From positions 182,141 through 246,140 of the forward strand of contig JXTB01000036.1 of the NCBI GenBank assembly GCA_002914805.1: a stretch of 64,000 nt of DNA, given 5' to 3'. The stretch's first letter is position 1. Every line of letters starts with the position of its first letter. This stretch comes from Parasponia andersonii. Its lineage: Eukaryota > Streptophyta > Magnoliopsida > Rosales > Cannabaceae. The notes under the pieces were generated by a model, which did not search any database, had not been told where the DNA came from, and saw only the letters and a program-made list of their open reading frames with translations. Position numbers and translations under genes: made by a program. Shown piece after piece: positions 25,690 to 37,800 of this stretch.

Positions 25690-25846
25690 AGTGGCACTGA
25701 TATCCACCTACCAAGTATAATTGGGTATAGAAGCAAAATTAACCTTAGAACAGACAAAATTGAGAAGCTTACCCTTCTTGATATACCTAGCGGCGTACTT
25801 AGGACATTCCTTCTTTATATGTCCTGCCCTCTTGCAGAAGAAGCAA
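25690..25846 (-). pseudogene. Copia gag zinc knuckle and protease remnant
   Basis: A CX2CX4HX4C zinc knuckle is intact (25801-25846, CFFCKRAGHIKKEC). Downstream, where the protease active site DSG should be, the frame has W-stop-VDISATTY, so the catalytic motif is lost and a stop interrupts it. Confidence 0.8.
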
Positions 25847-25979
25847 ACTAATTCCTTATCTTGTTTCTTTTGCACTTTATTATGTGGAATCCCTGATGTA
25901 ACTCCTTTATCCTTAGTCCTTTTTCTTTTCTCATCTTGAGAGGTTACCGCTAAGTGAGTACTCTTTATCTTATCTCACT

Positions 25980-26471
25980 TCAATCTATCATTTTCTTGCA
26001 TATATTGAGATATGAGCTTATTAAGAGTCTATTTTTCTTTCTGGGTGTTGTGCTTACTTTAAATTGACTGAATTGTAGCTGGAGAGAAAGTAGAACTAAT
26101 TGCATGAGCATGCCATCTGATGACTCTAACTTAAGTATCTTTAGTTTTGAAGCCAGATTAGACATCTCTATGATATAATCCCTGATATTCCCTTTATTTT
26201 TATAATCCATAGCAAGTAAATTGCTCAGTGTGGTACTTGTTTCTACTTTTTCATTCCTTTGGAAATATTCCGCCATTACGTTAAAGAACGCCTTAGTATT
26301 ATCAACCTCTGGCATAGCAATCGTAATGGTCTTAAGTATGGAATATTTCACGATTATAAGACTCATACGATTAGAACATTCCCATTGCTCAAAGTTCTTA
26401 ACATCCGTAGTAGAACTTTTATCTGTAAGAACAATAGATTGTTCTTTCCTGAGTGTAAGGTCCAGATCCAT
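25980..26471 (-). pseudogene. Copia gag (UBN2-type) fragment
   Basis: A 163-aa open frame starting MDLDLTLRKEQ and containing FFNVMAEYFQRNEK, TTLSNLLAMDYKNKGN and IIEMSNLASKLKIL, typical of copia gag. The proper N-terminal part lies out of frame further right. Confidence 0.8.
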
Positions 26472-26539
26472 TCAACCGAGCATAATCATAACGCGCTTTT
26501 TCTACTTCTTGAAGTTTGTGCCATTAAGCACATGAATTG

Positions 26540-27773
26540 AATTCAAATTAGTAGATATGTTTGAAATAGAAACTGAACAGAGAATAAAAATAGAAAATAA
26601 CATCTCACATTAAAACATATCATAAACTAAGCATACATAAATAAGATATTCTAGCATGACATACAATAAATAAATTTATAAGGTGAGCTCCCGTCATAAG
26701 ATACCTTAAACAACATCAATAAGTCTTCTTTTGAGCCGACTTATTAACTTATAAGTGGTACTCTTCAATACAGTAATTAAATATTGACAGTAAATTTTCC
26801 TTTAAGCCAATTAACTGTTCATATGAAAACTTAATAACTATTACATATCTATTACCGCAAGTGTATTCAGTATTCGGCCAAATAATCACCTTCTGTTGGG
26901 TCAGTAATTATTCACATGAATAATATATACACAATCATTCAAATATTTCAAAATAAATAAATCTACACCATAGAGGTTATTTTAGTAATATGTTGTTTCA
27001 ACTTATCTATTTCAAAATATTTATACAAATGGTACAAAGAAAATTGACTAAAGTGCTCGAAAATCAACTGAAAAATAGCCAAAAACTGAAATTTTTATAT
27101 GCTGTAGGAATCAGTTAACCGGTTAGCAAAATCAGTCTACCGATTCTGCAATTTGGATTGACCAAAAACCACAGAGACTAAATTATACTTTTCGGCAACT
27201 TTTGATCGACCGAAAAACTATTTTCGATCGATTAAATCTGACAGTGACCAAATTATCATATTCGATCTTTCTGAAATTAGCTCGTCACTTTATCAACCTT
27301 CGAACTAAATAGGATTTTCTACGAACAAAATGAGGGTCGTTTTAGCCTTTAGTAGGTCGAAAATGGGTCGAAACTCCGTGATTTAATTAAAAAAAATTAT
27401 CGAAATCTGCCTAAAAAATGACCTAAAAATCAAAATTTTGTTGAAAATCATCTTGCTGAAATAATGTTTTCGGTAGACTGAAAACTAGAATCAGTCTGCC
27501 AAAAATACTATTCCAATACGAATCTGGAATTTTCCAATTCTGCTTAAATAGCTTCAAACATCAAAATAAACTCGAAAATGATATTTTTGGCCCCAAATCC
27601 GAAATATGAACGACACATAAGTCAAAATCTAACCGTCATAACATCAAATAACTCAACAAATCATTTAAATCACATATCATGTATGTATAATCTAAACCCT
27701 AAAATTGCAAATAGGCATAGAATACGAAAGCTTCAATTATGTATGATTAACCCAATCATTGACATGAAATCTC
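26540..27773 (-). other. Copia element 5' untranslated/leader region
   Basis: Lies between the right LTR/PBS and gag. No domain is recognisable; repeated short words such as AATCAGTCTACCGATT/AATCAGTCTGCC and TCGATCGA occur around 27110-27500. Confidence 0.5.
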
Positions 27774-27785
27774 GCTCAGATACCA
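27774..27785 (-). other. Primer binding site of the copia element
   Basis: Minus strand reads TGGTATCTGAGC two bases inside the right LTR, one mismatch from the TGGTATCAGAGC initiator-tRNA-Met site usual for plant copia elements. Confidence 0.85.
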
Positions 27786-27787
27786 CT

Positions 27788-29661
27788 TGTTAGATATGCA
27801 TAATAGATTGTTAAACCAAATACAATCTTAAAATCTATCATGCCAAATTGTCAGGAAAAAATTTAATGAGAAAAATCTCGTGACTAACCTGAATCTATTG
27901 TGTTTGACGGCAAAGGATATGATCACATTAGTAGAAGCGATTAATTAGAGGCTGAAAGTAAAAGGTTTTTCATAGCCAAAAATACTCTCTTTCTATTGAT
28001 AGAGGTAGAGAAGAAGAACGCACGTTCTATTTGACTTAGGAACCAAAACCTTAATAGTTATGTCTGTTGATCTATGCGTCTTTCAATCTCTTCTCATTTT
28101 GATAATAACAAACACGTGATTTAATTACTAATAATTGGCTTGAGTTTGTAGTTATGAAGTTAGAAAAGAAATTGATAAAACTCAAGAAATGAAGTTCTCA
28201 AGAATAAAGCATCATTGATAAACCTCGAAGGATGAAGATGAATGTGAAGAATTAAGATTCAATACCAAGTCTAAATAGGTTAAAATTTATTTCCTAGTCT
28301 TGTACTTGATTTATTACACTGCACAAAATATTCTCTTTGATATGGCTCGAAAATCTTTCAAATGATTTTTCAAATGAATCTTCAAAGAATTAGCTAAACT
28401 TTAAATCTATTGACTGTTTGAAAATAAATATCTTTTCCAATCTAGTCCAAATATTCTCAAAAGTAAATTTTCTTAAAGTTAAAAATATTTTGATAAAATG
28501 AAGTTTTAAAAACGATCAAATTAGTTCAAAGAAACAAAATATCCTTTGTTTCTGACTGATTTTGGTCGACCAAGCTTGATCAACCAAAATGAAGGCCAAA
28601 AATGGCCGTTGGAGCTGAACTGGCATTCAAGACTCCAACGGCTAGTTTTTTGGTCGACCAAAAATATTTTTGCTTGACCAAAATTCTGGCAGTTAGATAC
28701 CAACAGTCGAAAACAGCTAGTTTTTGAAGATGTCTTTAAATAGAGCCAAGTTTGATGACTTAAATAGAAAGAATACGAACCTATATTGATACCCAATCAA
28801 TTTCTAAGTGCAAAATCTCTCTTTTACTCAACTATAACTTTCAAATCTATTTGAGCTATTCCTAGAGCATTATTTGTGCATTGTTCTCAAATCACCTAAG
28901 CTTATATTGTATTATTTCTTTGAAAGGTGATTCTTTGAGTGAGTGTTCACTTGTATTTTCTTAAAAACATTATTGAGAGGTGAGGTAGGCACCGGAGTCA
29001 TAAACAACCCGGTATAGATGAGGTTAACACCGGATTCTAAACAATCCGTGGTTAGGCTTAATAGAGCCGGATTCAAGACTATTGTAAAGACGTGAGTGTG
29101 CCTAATAAGAAATCACTTTGGATTGTACAATAAGTCGATCAAGCCCATAATTTTGATCCGATAGTGGAAAGCTCTAAGCAAGTTACGGAGAGCCGGGGGG
29201 ATATAGGCAAACCGTCGTGTTGGTCGAACCTCGTAAAAAATAGCGTTTGCATCTCTTTATTCTTATCTCTTTAATTTATTTACTTTGGTATTGTGCTTAT
29301 TTGTTCGCTATTTTTATTTGTCTTATTTATTATTTATTCAATCATATTACTTTAATTAAAAAGTTTGAAAAAGTCTTAAAAACTCAATTCACCCACCTCT
29401 TGGGTTAGTTATTCTTGGGACAACAATATCTTTATATACTGACAGCTAATAAAGACCTCATAACTGATAAAGACTTCATCAATCCTTATTAATCTAATAA
29501 TGAGTAACCATACAATATACAATCTATACTTAATTAGAAATTTTATGTGTCCATTATTATTATTAGATCACTCGGTGCTTCTACTTAATTAAACAATTCT
29601 AATATATATATATAATTATTATAAAAAACTGTCACCCACGTCGTGAGATTATAACCCAACA
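27788..29661 (-). repeat. Copia element, 5' LTR (right end), split by a nested insertion
   Basis: 27788-28064 and 29426-29661 together match the left LTR in order, from TGTTAGATATGCATAATAG to ATTATAACCCAACA. The block in between is a separate element. Confidence 0.88.
28065..29425. mobile_element. Nested solo LTR, 1361 bp
   Basis: Begins TGTTGATCTATGCGTC and ends TTGGGACAACA. It is flanked by ATGTC (28060-28064) and ATATC (29426-29430), a 5-bp duplication with one mismatch. The terminal stretch CAATTCACCCACCTCTTGGG resembles copia LTR 3' ends. Inside are copies of TTGGTCGACCAA, some forming palindromes (28563-28690). No gag or pol, so it is a solo LTR left by recombination. Confidence 0.75.
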
Positions 29662-29666
29662 ACATG

Positions 29667-30524
29667 TTTAATTTTCCTAACAAAAAAGAAAAGAAATATT
29701 GAAGAAGTTTGGTGACACGACGTGACCATGACAAACTGTATTATTAAGATGAATAAGTAAATATCTGAATACGTTTTTAACTTTTAAGTGCCTACTAATG
29801 ATTATAAAATGCGGTTAAAAATTCTTATCGAAAGAGACTTTTTTGTTATTAAAAAAAAAAAAAATTGATGAGCGGCTGCGATTTGACCGGTCGTGGTCCA
29901 CGTTGAAGAAACTAAACAGAGCTAAACCCCAGCCAATAGAGATACACCATTGACTGAGTGCGGTTACAGGTACGATCCAATGTACGGTATACCCGCCAGA
30001 GAGATGCCATGCTGTGTTACCATTGGACCCTGGAAAACACGCGCCAACTACTCGTGTATAAACCAACCCACTGCCTCTTCCCGTTTTCCAGCCCGAACTG
30101 CTCGTGCCCCTGAAGCAGAGGCTTCTCTCTTCTCAGTCAAACTTTGGTCATTCTATACTCACATAATAATAAGAATAAAAATATAAAAAAAGACTTTTTA
30201 GTAATTATTTAAAATAGATAAATAAAGCCCAAAAATCCTCTTAAAACTCTGTTTGAGCTGTGTCCATATCTCTTCTACTACAATCTCGCTAATTTTTGTG
30301 ATTTATGAAAATTTGAACTTTACCCAACACACCCATTTGGCTTAAATCTATAACCCATAAAGCAGTTTAGTACTTTATTTTTCTCCATCTCCACCTCTAC
30401 CTCTTCCTCTGTAATTCTCTCTGTTATGGTCGTCAACCACGTCTTCTTTCTCCAAATCTCAGATACCTTTTTCCTTGAACTCCCCGTTTGGATGTTCAAA
30501 AAGCAGGAAGAAAGACCTTAAAAG
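29667..30524 (+). other. CYCD5-like 5' flanking region
   Basis: Non-coding. The segment 29870-30130 is GC-richer than its surroundings; GCGCCAAC at 30041-30048 resembles an E2F site in reverse but misses the full consensus. CT-rich leader DNA at 30380-30480 precedes the start codon. Confidence 0.45.
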
Positions 30525-31896
30525 ATGGAAAACAACGACTCTACTTCTAGCTTTCTTTCTCGAGGAAGTGAGCCCCTCGTGGACGAAGAGTCTGTTGATG
30601 AAGACACACTCAGAAGCTATACTACTTCCGAAGAAGAGGAGTATGTGGAGAGCTTGTCGAATCGAGAGACTGGTTTCGGGTTCAAGAAAGATGAGTCTTT
30701 GGTGTTTGGAGACGAAGTTAAACGTGCCCGATTAGAAGCTATTGATTGGATTATCAGAGTTAGTTCCCAAACCAAATCCCATTTCTTGATTTGATTGAGG
30801 TTGAATTTATGAAAGTTTATTTGGGATTTGAAAAACTCATTCTTTTTTAATCTTGTTAACCAATTCTAGAGTGGAACAGCTTTTGGATTTCGAAAACAAA
30901 CGGCATATTTGTCTATCACATACTTGGATCGATATCTTTCCAAGAACCCCATCGACAATGTGAGTTCTTATTGTTAGTTTTTGTCTTTTCCAAATAATGT
31001 TGTAGTTGATTAATATCGAGGTTTTTGCAGAATGATCAACTATGGGTGATTAGATTACTATCAGTGGCGTCTTTGAGAATAGCAGCAAAAATGGAGGAGT
31101 CCAAAATCCCATCGGCATCGGAATTTCGATCCAAAGAAGGCTATTTCGAAGGCAAAGTGATAGAAAAAATGGAGTTTTTGCTACTGAACACATTGGAATG
31201 GAGAGTGAGTTCAATCACTCCTTTTGCTTTCCTTCATTACTTAATCACAAAGCTTTGCCAAGAATCTCCACCGAGAAACATACTTTCTAGGATCACAGAA
31301 CTCATCATGAGTGCAATAAAAGGTATTTTGTGAAGAGTTTGTTTCCAATCTGTTTTCTTCATATGGATTATTTTGGTTGAATTTAGTCATGATTTAAGAA
31401 AAGAATGAGACGCCAATGTTTGTTATTCGAAAATATAGAGATCAATCTAGTGGAACATCGACCGTCAGCTGTAGCAGCTGGAGCAACATTGGTGGCATTG
31501 GGGCAGAAACTAACTAAAGCCGAATTGGAGTTGAAGATGAATTCCATTTCTCGTTGTAAAAATCTCACAATTGTGAGTGATTTGCATGCTATTCTCTCTA
31601 CTTGTAGTTTCATTAAGTCCTGTCCTTTTAAAATACTATAAAAGACTGTGTTTGGTTAATTGATATTGATTTTGGGATTCTTTTTGCCATAGGAAGACGT
31701 GTTTTCATGCTACAATCTAATGCAGGGGCTAAGGATTAATCTAGAACCGCCCGATTTATCATCACCTCCGACCGGTTCGAGGCCAAACGATGGTCTGGAA
31801 ACTTCTTCAGTTACAGATGAATTACACAGTGGCAGTAAAAGGCTTGCATCCACAACTAGTAGTGATCAAAACTATGGCGAGAAGCGACTTCGATAG
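30525..31896 (+). CDS. CYCD5;1: D-type cyclin, CYCD5 group, complete, 317 aa
   Basis: Five exons: 30525-30758, 30870-30959, 31031-31322, 31439-31572, 31693-31896, all GT-AG with phases 0,0,1,0. The acidic N terminus (EEEEYVESLSNRETGFGF) is followed by the cyclin box: ARLEAIDWIIR, then FGFRKQTAYLSITYLDRYLS, LWVIRLLSVASLRIAAKMEE and LEWRVSSITPFAFLHYLI, then the C-terminal cyclin fold with EHRPSAVAAGATLVALG and CYNLMQGL. The tail is serine-rich and ends GEKRLR. Length is close to Arabidopsis CYCD5;1 (about 323 aa). D cyclins activate CDKA to phosphorylate RBR at G1/S. The usual LxCxE RBR-binding motif is absent: the position reads FLSRGSE. It is convergent with ACA. Confidence 0.9.
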
Positions 31897-34868
31897 AGCG
31901 AAATGAATGGCCTAAAATACATTATCATCTGTGGCTTGTTTTGATGATTATAGGTCTAAAGAGTAATCTGTAAGTAGTATTTCTAAATGGATTCTCAAGA
32001 TTAACTAAAGAAAAAAGGGGAAAAAAAAGGGAAAAAAAAAAGAGGTAAAGAAGAATGAATAAAAGCAATGCATCTGGCCTACTTAAAAAAGTTGATTACA
32101 GTTAGCAAACACAAAAGTCATGGTGGAAAAGTGGTAAAGAAGAAGAGATATCTTTACTAAAGCGGTTTGTATAACAGTCACTCACTTCATATTTTTTTCA
32201 CTTGTTCTATTGGTTATTTGATTCTTTTACTCCAATATTTCTCCAACTTTGATTGTTGAAATCCTGTCATTTTTTTCTCTCTTGCTTCTGTTTTGAATTT
32301 TTTTTTTTTGCTTTGGAAACCCTACATTTTGATGGGATTGACGTTTTGGTGTCTTCGCAAAGGCTTTAAGCAATGTGGAAGGTCTGTTTTTGTGATTTAA
32401 TGTATCTCTGTCGGATGTTCGCCATCCAATCAACCAAAAAACAAGTGAGAGAGAGAGAGAGAGAGGGGTTGTAAAGTTGAATGTGAGTGGCATTGGTTTG
32501 AATGTTTGGGGGATATGCTCGTGTAAAGCGATCCCAACCTTTTTACCCTTTGAAAAGCACTGGCTTTGCTGTGTGTTGAGGGGCCAATTCAGCCCGAAGA
32601 AGCATTGTTTGTCGCATAAAACATAGTTTCTATGTTGATCACGTTTTTAATCTTTTGATGCAAGTTTTTCTATTTATTAACTTCTTTTGTTTATGTTTGG
32701 GGTGGCGTGGCAACATTTTCCCAGGACAGTCTGGTTCTTATGTTGATATTGTTGTATGATAGGTTACCGATTAATATTATGTTACGTTGGTCACGTGGTC
32801 AATTTTTTTTTTTTTTTTTTCCCGCAAAAGAAAATAGTTTAATTATGATTTGAAAGTTAACATTGTCGGGTTGTCTGTCTACCCAAAGTCTGAAGTTGAG
32901 ATGACCATTTTTAAAGCGTAGTCCAACTTGTATATCCTTTTCATTTATCTTTAGCCTTCTTCACAAGAAAATTTGATATTTTTTTGTTTATTAAAAAATA
33001 GTAAAAAAAGCAAACGAAACCATGGTTTTTAAAAGATTTCACTTTTAAACTATACCTCTTTATTTATTTTGGTACGGTGCAACAAAACTTGCACATCTGC
33101 AAATAATAGAACGGATATTAAACCACTATTTCCAGTTAAGTAACAATAGAGTGGAAAAATTAAACAAGCCAAAAAAGAAAAAAATGTTATTTTTTCTTTT
33201 GGAGCCGTTGGCATTCAGTTAAAGCCATAGTAACAGGTTGGAATGTCGTTTTGTGAGGGGTTCTCTTTATTAAGACACGAAAGGAGAGAGAACTGAGCTG
33301 TGCGGTAGAGACCCGGCGCAATGTCTCAAGTAGTTGGGCCTTTTCCCGGGTTCGCTTCAGCTAATTTCACTGTTGGTTAAGAAACGGCATATTGACTGCA
33401 TCCCAGCTTCACTATCGTATCAAATTAACCCTCGTTGGCCTTTGATTGTCGTATTCTTGGCTATGACAACTATCACCAAACTATCCCCTCAAGTCTTTTC
33501 GTTTATAAAAAAGAGGCTGGTACACCCTGCAGTGAGTGAATTTTGTTGGCACGAGGAGTTTATAGTTTCTACACAAATTGACCATTGACTATCAATTGCT
33601 CAATGTGTGTGGTGTGGACCGTGTAGATCTCACCGTGAGACCCATACTAATTATTGGCTAATATTGGACAAATAAGATCTCATCTAGCATTGAAATATTA
33701 TTTTGATGCTTGCTACTAGCATTGCCAAACAATACATTATCCATTAGTACAATATACATAAAGCTAATAAAATTTCTTCCCATGTAACAAATTTTAGATG
33801 ATTTTCTTTGTTTTCTGATTTCCAACGTACTGCACCCGGATCTTGACTTACTACTAGTGTATTCAATGCCAACACCGCAAAGGAAAAAAAAAAAACAAAA
33901 ACAAAAATAACAAAACGAAAACAAAGCTGAATGAGGATATAACAATCTGATCAAACAAAAGCATCAATCCACAAATTAAAATAATTGTGCAAAATACACG
34001 AGTTAAAAAGTATATCAGTCTGTAAAATTTCGTAGTCCAAATCCCGCTTACAAGTACTGACATCAACTTCAGCGGTCTATGGCTATCTACACCGTTAAAT
34101 TTTGTTTTCTATTAGTTCACATCATAATGACTGATCACTTGGATGAAGGAATAAACTAACCAATACTAGAACTATATTAACGGGTGAGGATTCGAAAATC
34201 TAAAAGAGCTCCATTTCATATTAAAAGTTCTTTTACAAACTTCAAGGCATCTGGCAACATCAGAAAATATTTCCCAACTTCAATAAAAGCAATTCTTCTT
34301 TTTCTTTTTTTTTTAAAAAAAAAAATAAAGAAACGAAGCAAAAGCAATAAAGCAAAAGATCCAATACGCGCAGAATTTCTTCAAGAACTTTTGTAGAGTG
34401 CTAATGTACTAAAAAGCAATTTGTTGTTTAATGTTAGAAAAATATTGTCCTAGATGGAACCTGAACAAGGATCTTAAGGTTCTTTTAAAACTATCATAAA
34501 GAGATCAAAGCTTCGGGCATGGACTCGCATCTTCCGAAAGCTGTGAGAATAATTTTGTATTTTTGTTATATTGCCAAATGCCTCAAAAGTCTGTACATGA
34601 AAAAGGTTCTATTTCACGTTGCCAAAAGCAAAGTTTTGCAGGGAGCTCAAATCTAGTGTTGGTGAAAGTTTCAAAATACCCTCAAATGATTATGTAAACC
34701 AAGCAACAAATAACTCTGTAGTACCTGCACTTTTTCCTTTTCCTTCTCTCTCTCTTTTTATGTTTTTTTTTTTTTTTTCTCAGTGGTGGATAAACGTTAC
34801 CCTTAAAGTCCTCCTTTGACAGCTATGCCGATTGCCGAATGGACCTTGTACTTTTGTTTGCCTGGAAG
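31897..34868. other. Intergenic DNA between convergent CYCD5 and ACA genes
   Basis: About 3 kb with no credible coding sequence. Contains a (GA)n run at about 32448-32465, poly-T tracts (32800-32820, 34758-34776), a poly-A/T fold-back at about 34305-34325 and both genes' 3' flanks. ORFs at 32227-32493 and 33658-33954 lie on A/T runs and match nothing I recognise. Confidence 0.55.
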
Positions 34869-37800
34869 TCATTTAGATCCTACAGGAATCATCTTTAATG
34901 CTGCTGCGACTGGCATGCCAAGGAATCCGAGGATAACACTAACGAACCACTGTTGTAAACTGAGAGGCGATGTGCTTGCAAAAGCACCTAGAAACTCGAT
35001 GATTATGATTTGGAAGACGCAAGTGCAACTGAGCACAGCCACAAACACATAATTTTGCAAAATGCCTTGGAAGACATTTATCTTCTCCATCTCCCTAGAG
35101 CTGATCTCATTAAAAACCTGAATAAAAATTTCAGCACAGATTGTAAGTTACCTATGCAAGTAGATAACATGTAAACAAATTACAAGAGATTGATAAGTGA
35201 ATTAGCCTCAGCAAATTCAGAAGAGTAGAATTCCAAAGAAACGACTGATAGGTTTAACAGGGAATACTATTGCATGCACGTTAGACAAATTCTTGCTTTC
35301 AAGACACCAATTATCATCATGCGTTTTCTATCTTCCAATAGTCTTTTATTGTTTTGACCAATGATAGATTCCGTGGTGCAAACAATCAAGGAAAAACACA
35401 TTCAGGGTCTAAAATCTGGAAAACAAACAAATTACCTGACAGAATACAAATGAGTTGAAAATGAGCGTGTTTAATATCAAATCAGAATCCGGGCCATTAA
35501 GCTGAAAAGATACTTTTCCTCTTGTTTGCAGATACCATATTATTAAGAACTGATACAAAGACTGCCCAAGGATATTCCTCCACATCACATTGGTGATGAA
35601 GTTTCCTTTCCTACCAACAGGCATTCTCTTCATCAAGTCATCAGTAGGCGGTTCTGTGGCCAATGCAAGTGCTCCTAGCGTGTCCATGATCATGTTGACC
35701 CAGAGAAGCTGGACAGCAGTGAGGGGAGCATTTCCTGAAAGCATATATAAAGATAAATGCAAAAGTGAACATACAATGCTTTGATTGAAAAAGCGAGATA
35801 AACGTTATGATGTGCAAAGAGAAAGGAATCTTACCCGTTAAACAGGCTGAAGAAAAGTTAACGATAAGGGCAACGACGTTCACTGTTAGTTGGAACTGAA
35901 CGAATTTTTGAATATTTATGTAAACCGAACGCCCCCATTTTCCAACAGTCGCAATTGTGGAGAAGTTATCATCCAAAATTATAACATCAGCGCTTTCTTT
36001 CGCCACCTGAAAAGTGAACATGCTTTAATCAATATGAAGAGTCATAATTGGGGTTTGATTCCTAAAGAGAGAAAAAGACATGCAGGAAGAGTCATATATA
36101 TATATATGGCACCAATCCAATAGGTTTTTCTTTTTTAACTATCATTGTTTTGGCCAATTAGTAAAAGGTAAAGAGAGAAAAGCATTAAATAATATGTATT
36201 TATTTTTATTAAATTTTTTTTAACTACTCCAATAATGATAGCAGTTAGATAAATGACTTACGGATAGGTAAAAGAAAATATCTACTGGATTATTGCCCAT
36301 ATATATATATATATATATGCAGACACAATAAGTTGGATCTATCTCTACAAAAGATTTTCCTAAGAATACGAAATTTGGAAATGGGGGGCAGTTTGTGGAG
36401 AGCAGACAGCGGGACATCAGTAGCCTCAAGACGCGGAGTTTAAGCTCACAACAGTTGGGTGCGGGTGCATGAAATCATTCGAGTAGAATTTCGGATATGT
36501 AAGCCCTGAATACTTTTTAGTATGATCACAAGGAAAGTGCTCACCTCAGTTCCAGCAATGCCCATTGCTAGTCCAATGTCAGCTTCATGAAGTGCTGGAG
36601 CATCATTTGTACCATCGCCAGTTACAGCAACAACTTCTTCAAAAGTGGTCCGCAAGTGTTTCACCAGGGTATGTTTATCTAGTGGTGAAGATCGAGCCAT
36701 GACCTGCATATAAAATAATATCACATCGTGGTATGCAGAAAAACTACATCTATGAAAAGAGGCCTGGACACGAAAACGCAAAGAAATCAATAAGAGCAAA
36801 AGCAATCAACACTTTGTTAGCTGTCGCAACACAAAAATGACACACTATAGTGTATTTTTAGTAACCCTGCTAATGATGGCAAGAGTGAAAGGGTGGACAT
36901 AAGGAATTTAAATGGATTTAAGCCCATTTATTGTATTTATGTAAATCATTTGAACCTTGAAGAAATCTCTGTGAGGGATTTACTTAACGACTCAATATGT
37001 ACAGCTCTTTTTCTCATAAATCATCAAACCTGTCCTACTAGACCATAAACCACTCTGTGACCTCGTAAACAATCCACCAAATGTGCTCCACTCAAAGAAG
37101 GTCATGCATATCTACAGAACTTAATTAAATACGTAAAATGTACCTGAATTTTTGGGATAATTTCATGCAATTCCTCTTCACTCTTCTCACGAAATTCTGG
37201 ACCTTCAATTGCCAAACCATTCTCAGTTAAAATCCCACACTCCCTAGCTATTGCTTTTGCAGTGTTTATATTGTCTCCGGTAACCATCCTAACAGTTATA
37301 CCAGCTGATCTACAGATTGCAACAGATTCCCTGACCCCAGGACGGACCGGATCTTTAATACCCACTATTCCTATGCATGTGTATCCATTGGAAGGGATAG
37401 GACTTTCAGCAGAGAATTCAGTTTCAATTTCCATGTAACCAAGGCAAAGAGTTCGAAGAGCTTCATTAGCAAATTTTTCGATTGTATTTACCAAAACATG
37501 AGCGTATTCTTTCTCAAGGAGGACAACCTCACCCTTCGAATCTATGACTTTGTCACATGCAGCTAAAATTATCTCAGAAGCACCTTTACAGTGAGCCCGG
37601 AAACCACCTTCAGGAAGTTCTAGAATTACCCCCATTCGCTTCTTTGTAGAATTAAACGGCTCAACTTTCACAATATTTGACGCTTGCCTTTCTGCCTGGA
37701 AATCCCCACCAAGCCTCAAACCAAATTCCAGAAGGGCAGTCTCAGTTGGTGTTCCCAGTATCTCGTTCTTGTTATCTTTGTTTTTTACCACTTCTCCTCC

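Larger units (their letters stand above)
21625..29661 (-). mobile_element. Ty1/copia LTR retrotransposon, structurally complete but coding-dead
   Basis: Left LTR 21625-22126 and right LTR 27788-29661 (interrupted) are homologous, each with TGTT...AACA ends. ACATG occurs on both outer flanks (21620-21624 and 29662-29666), a 5-bp target duplication. The coding strand is minus: PBS next to the right LTR, then gag, zinc knuckle, protease remnant, integrase, reverse transcriptase and RNase H, which is copia order. Many stops and frameshifts break the polyprotein. LTR divergence and a nested solo LTR show an old insertion. Confidence 0.93.

Noticed and set aside
28521..28796. 91-aa ORF inside the nested solo LTR
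   Set aside because: Spans the palindromic LTR repeats and shows no gag or pol motif.
30041..30048. E2F-like site upstream of CYCD5
   Set aside because: GCGCCAAC misses the first base of the plant consensus in the reverse direction and is isolated, so it is mentioned only in the flank entry.
33658..34396. Cluster of short ORFs between CYCD5 and ACA
   Set aside because: Phenylalanine/lysine-rich translations of A/T runs with no family similarity.
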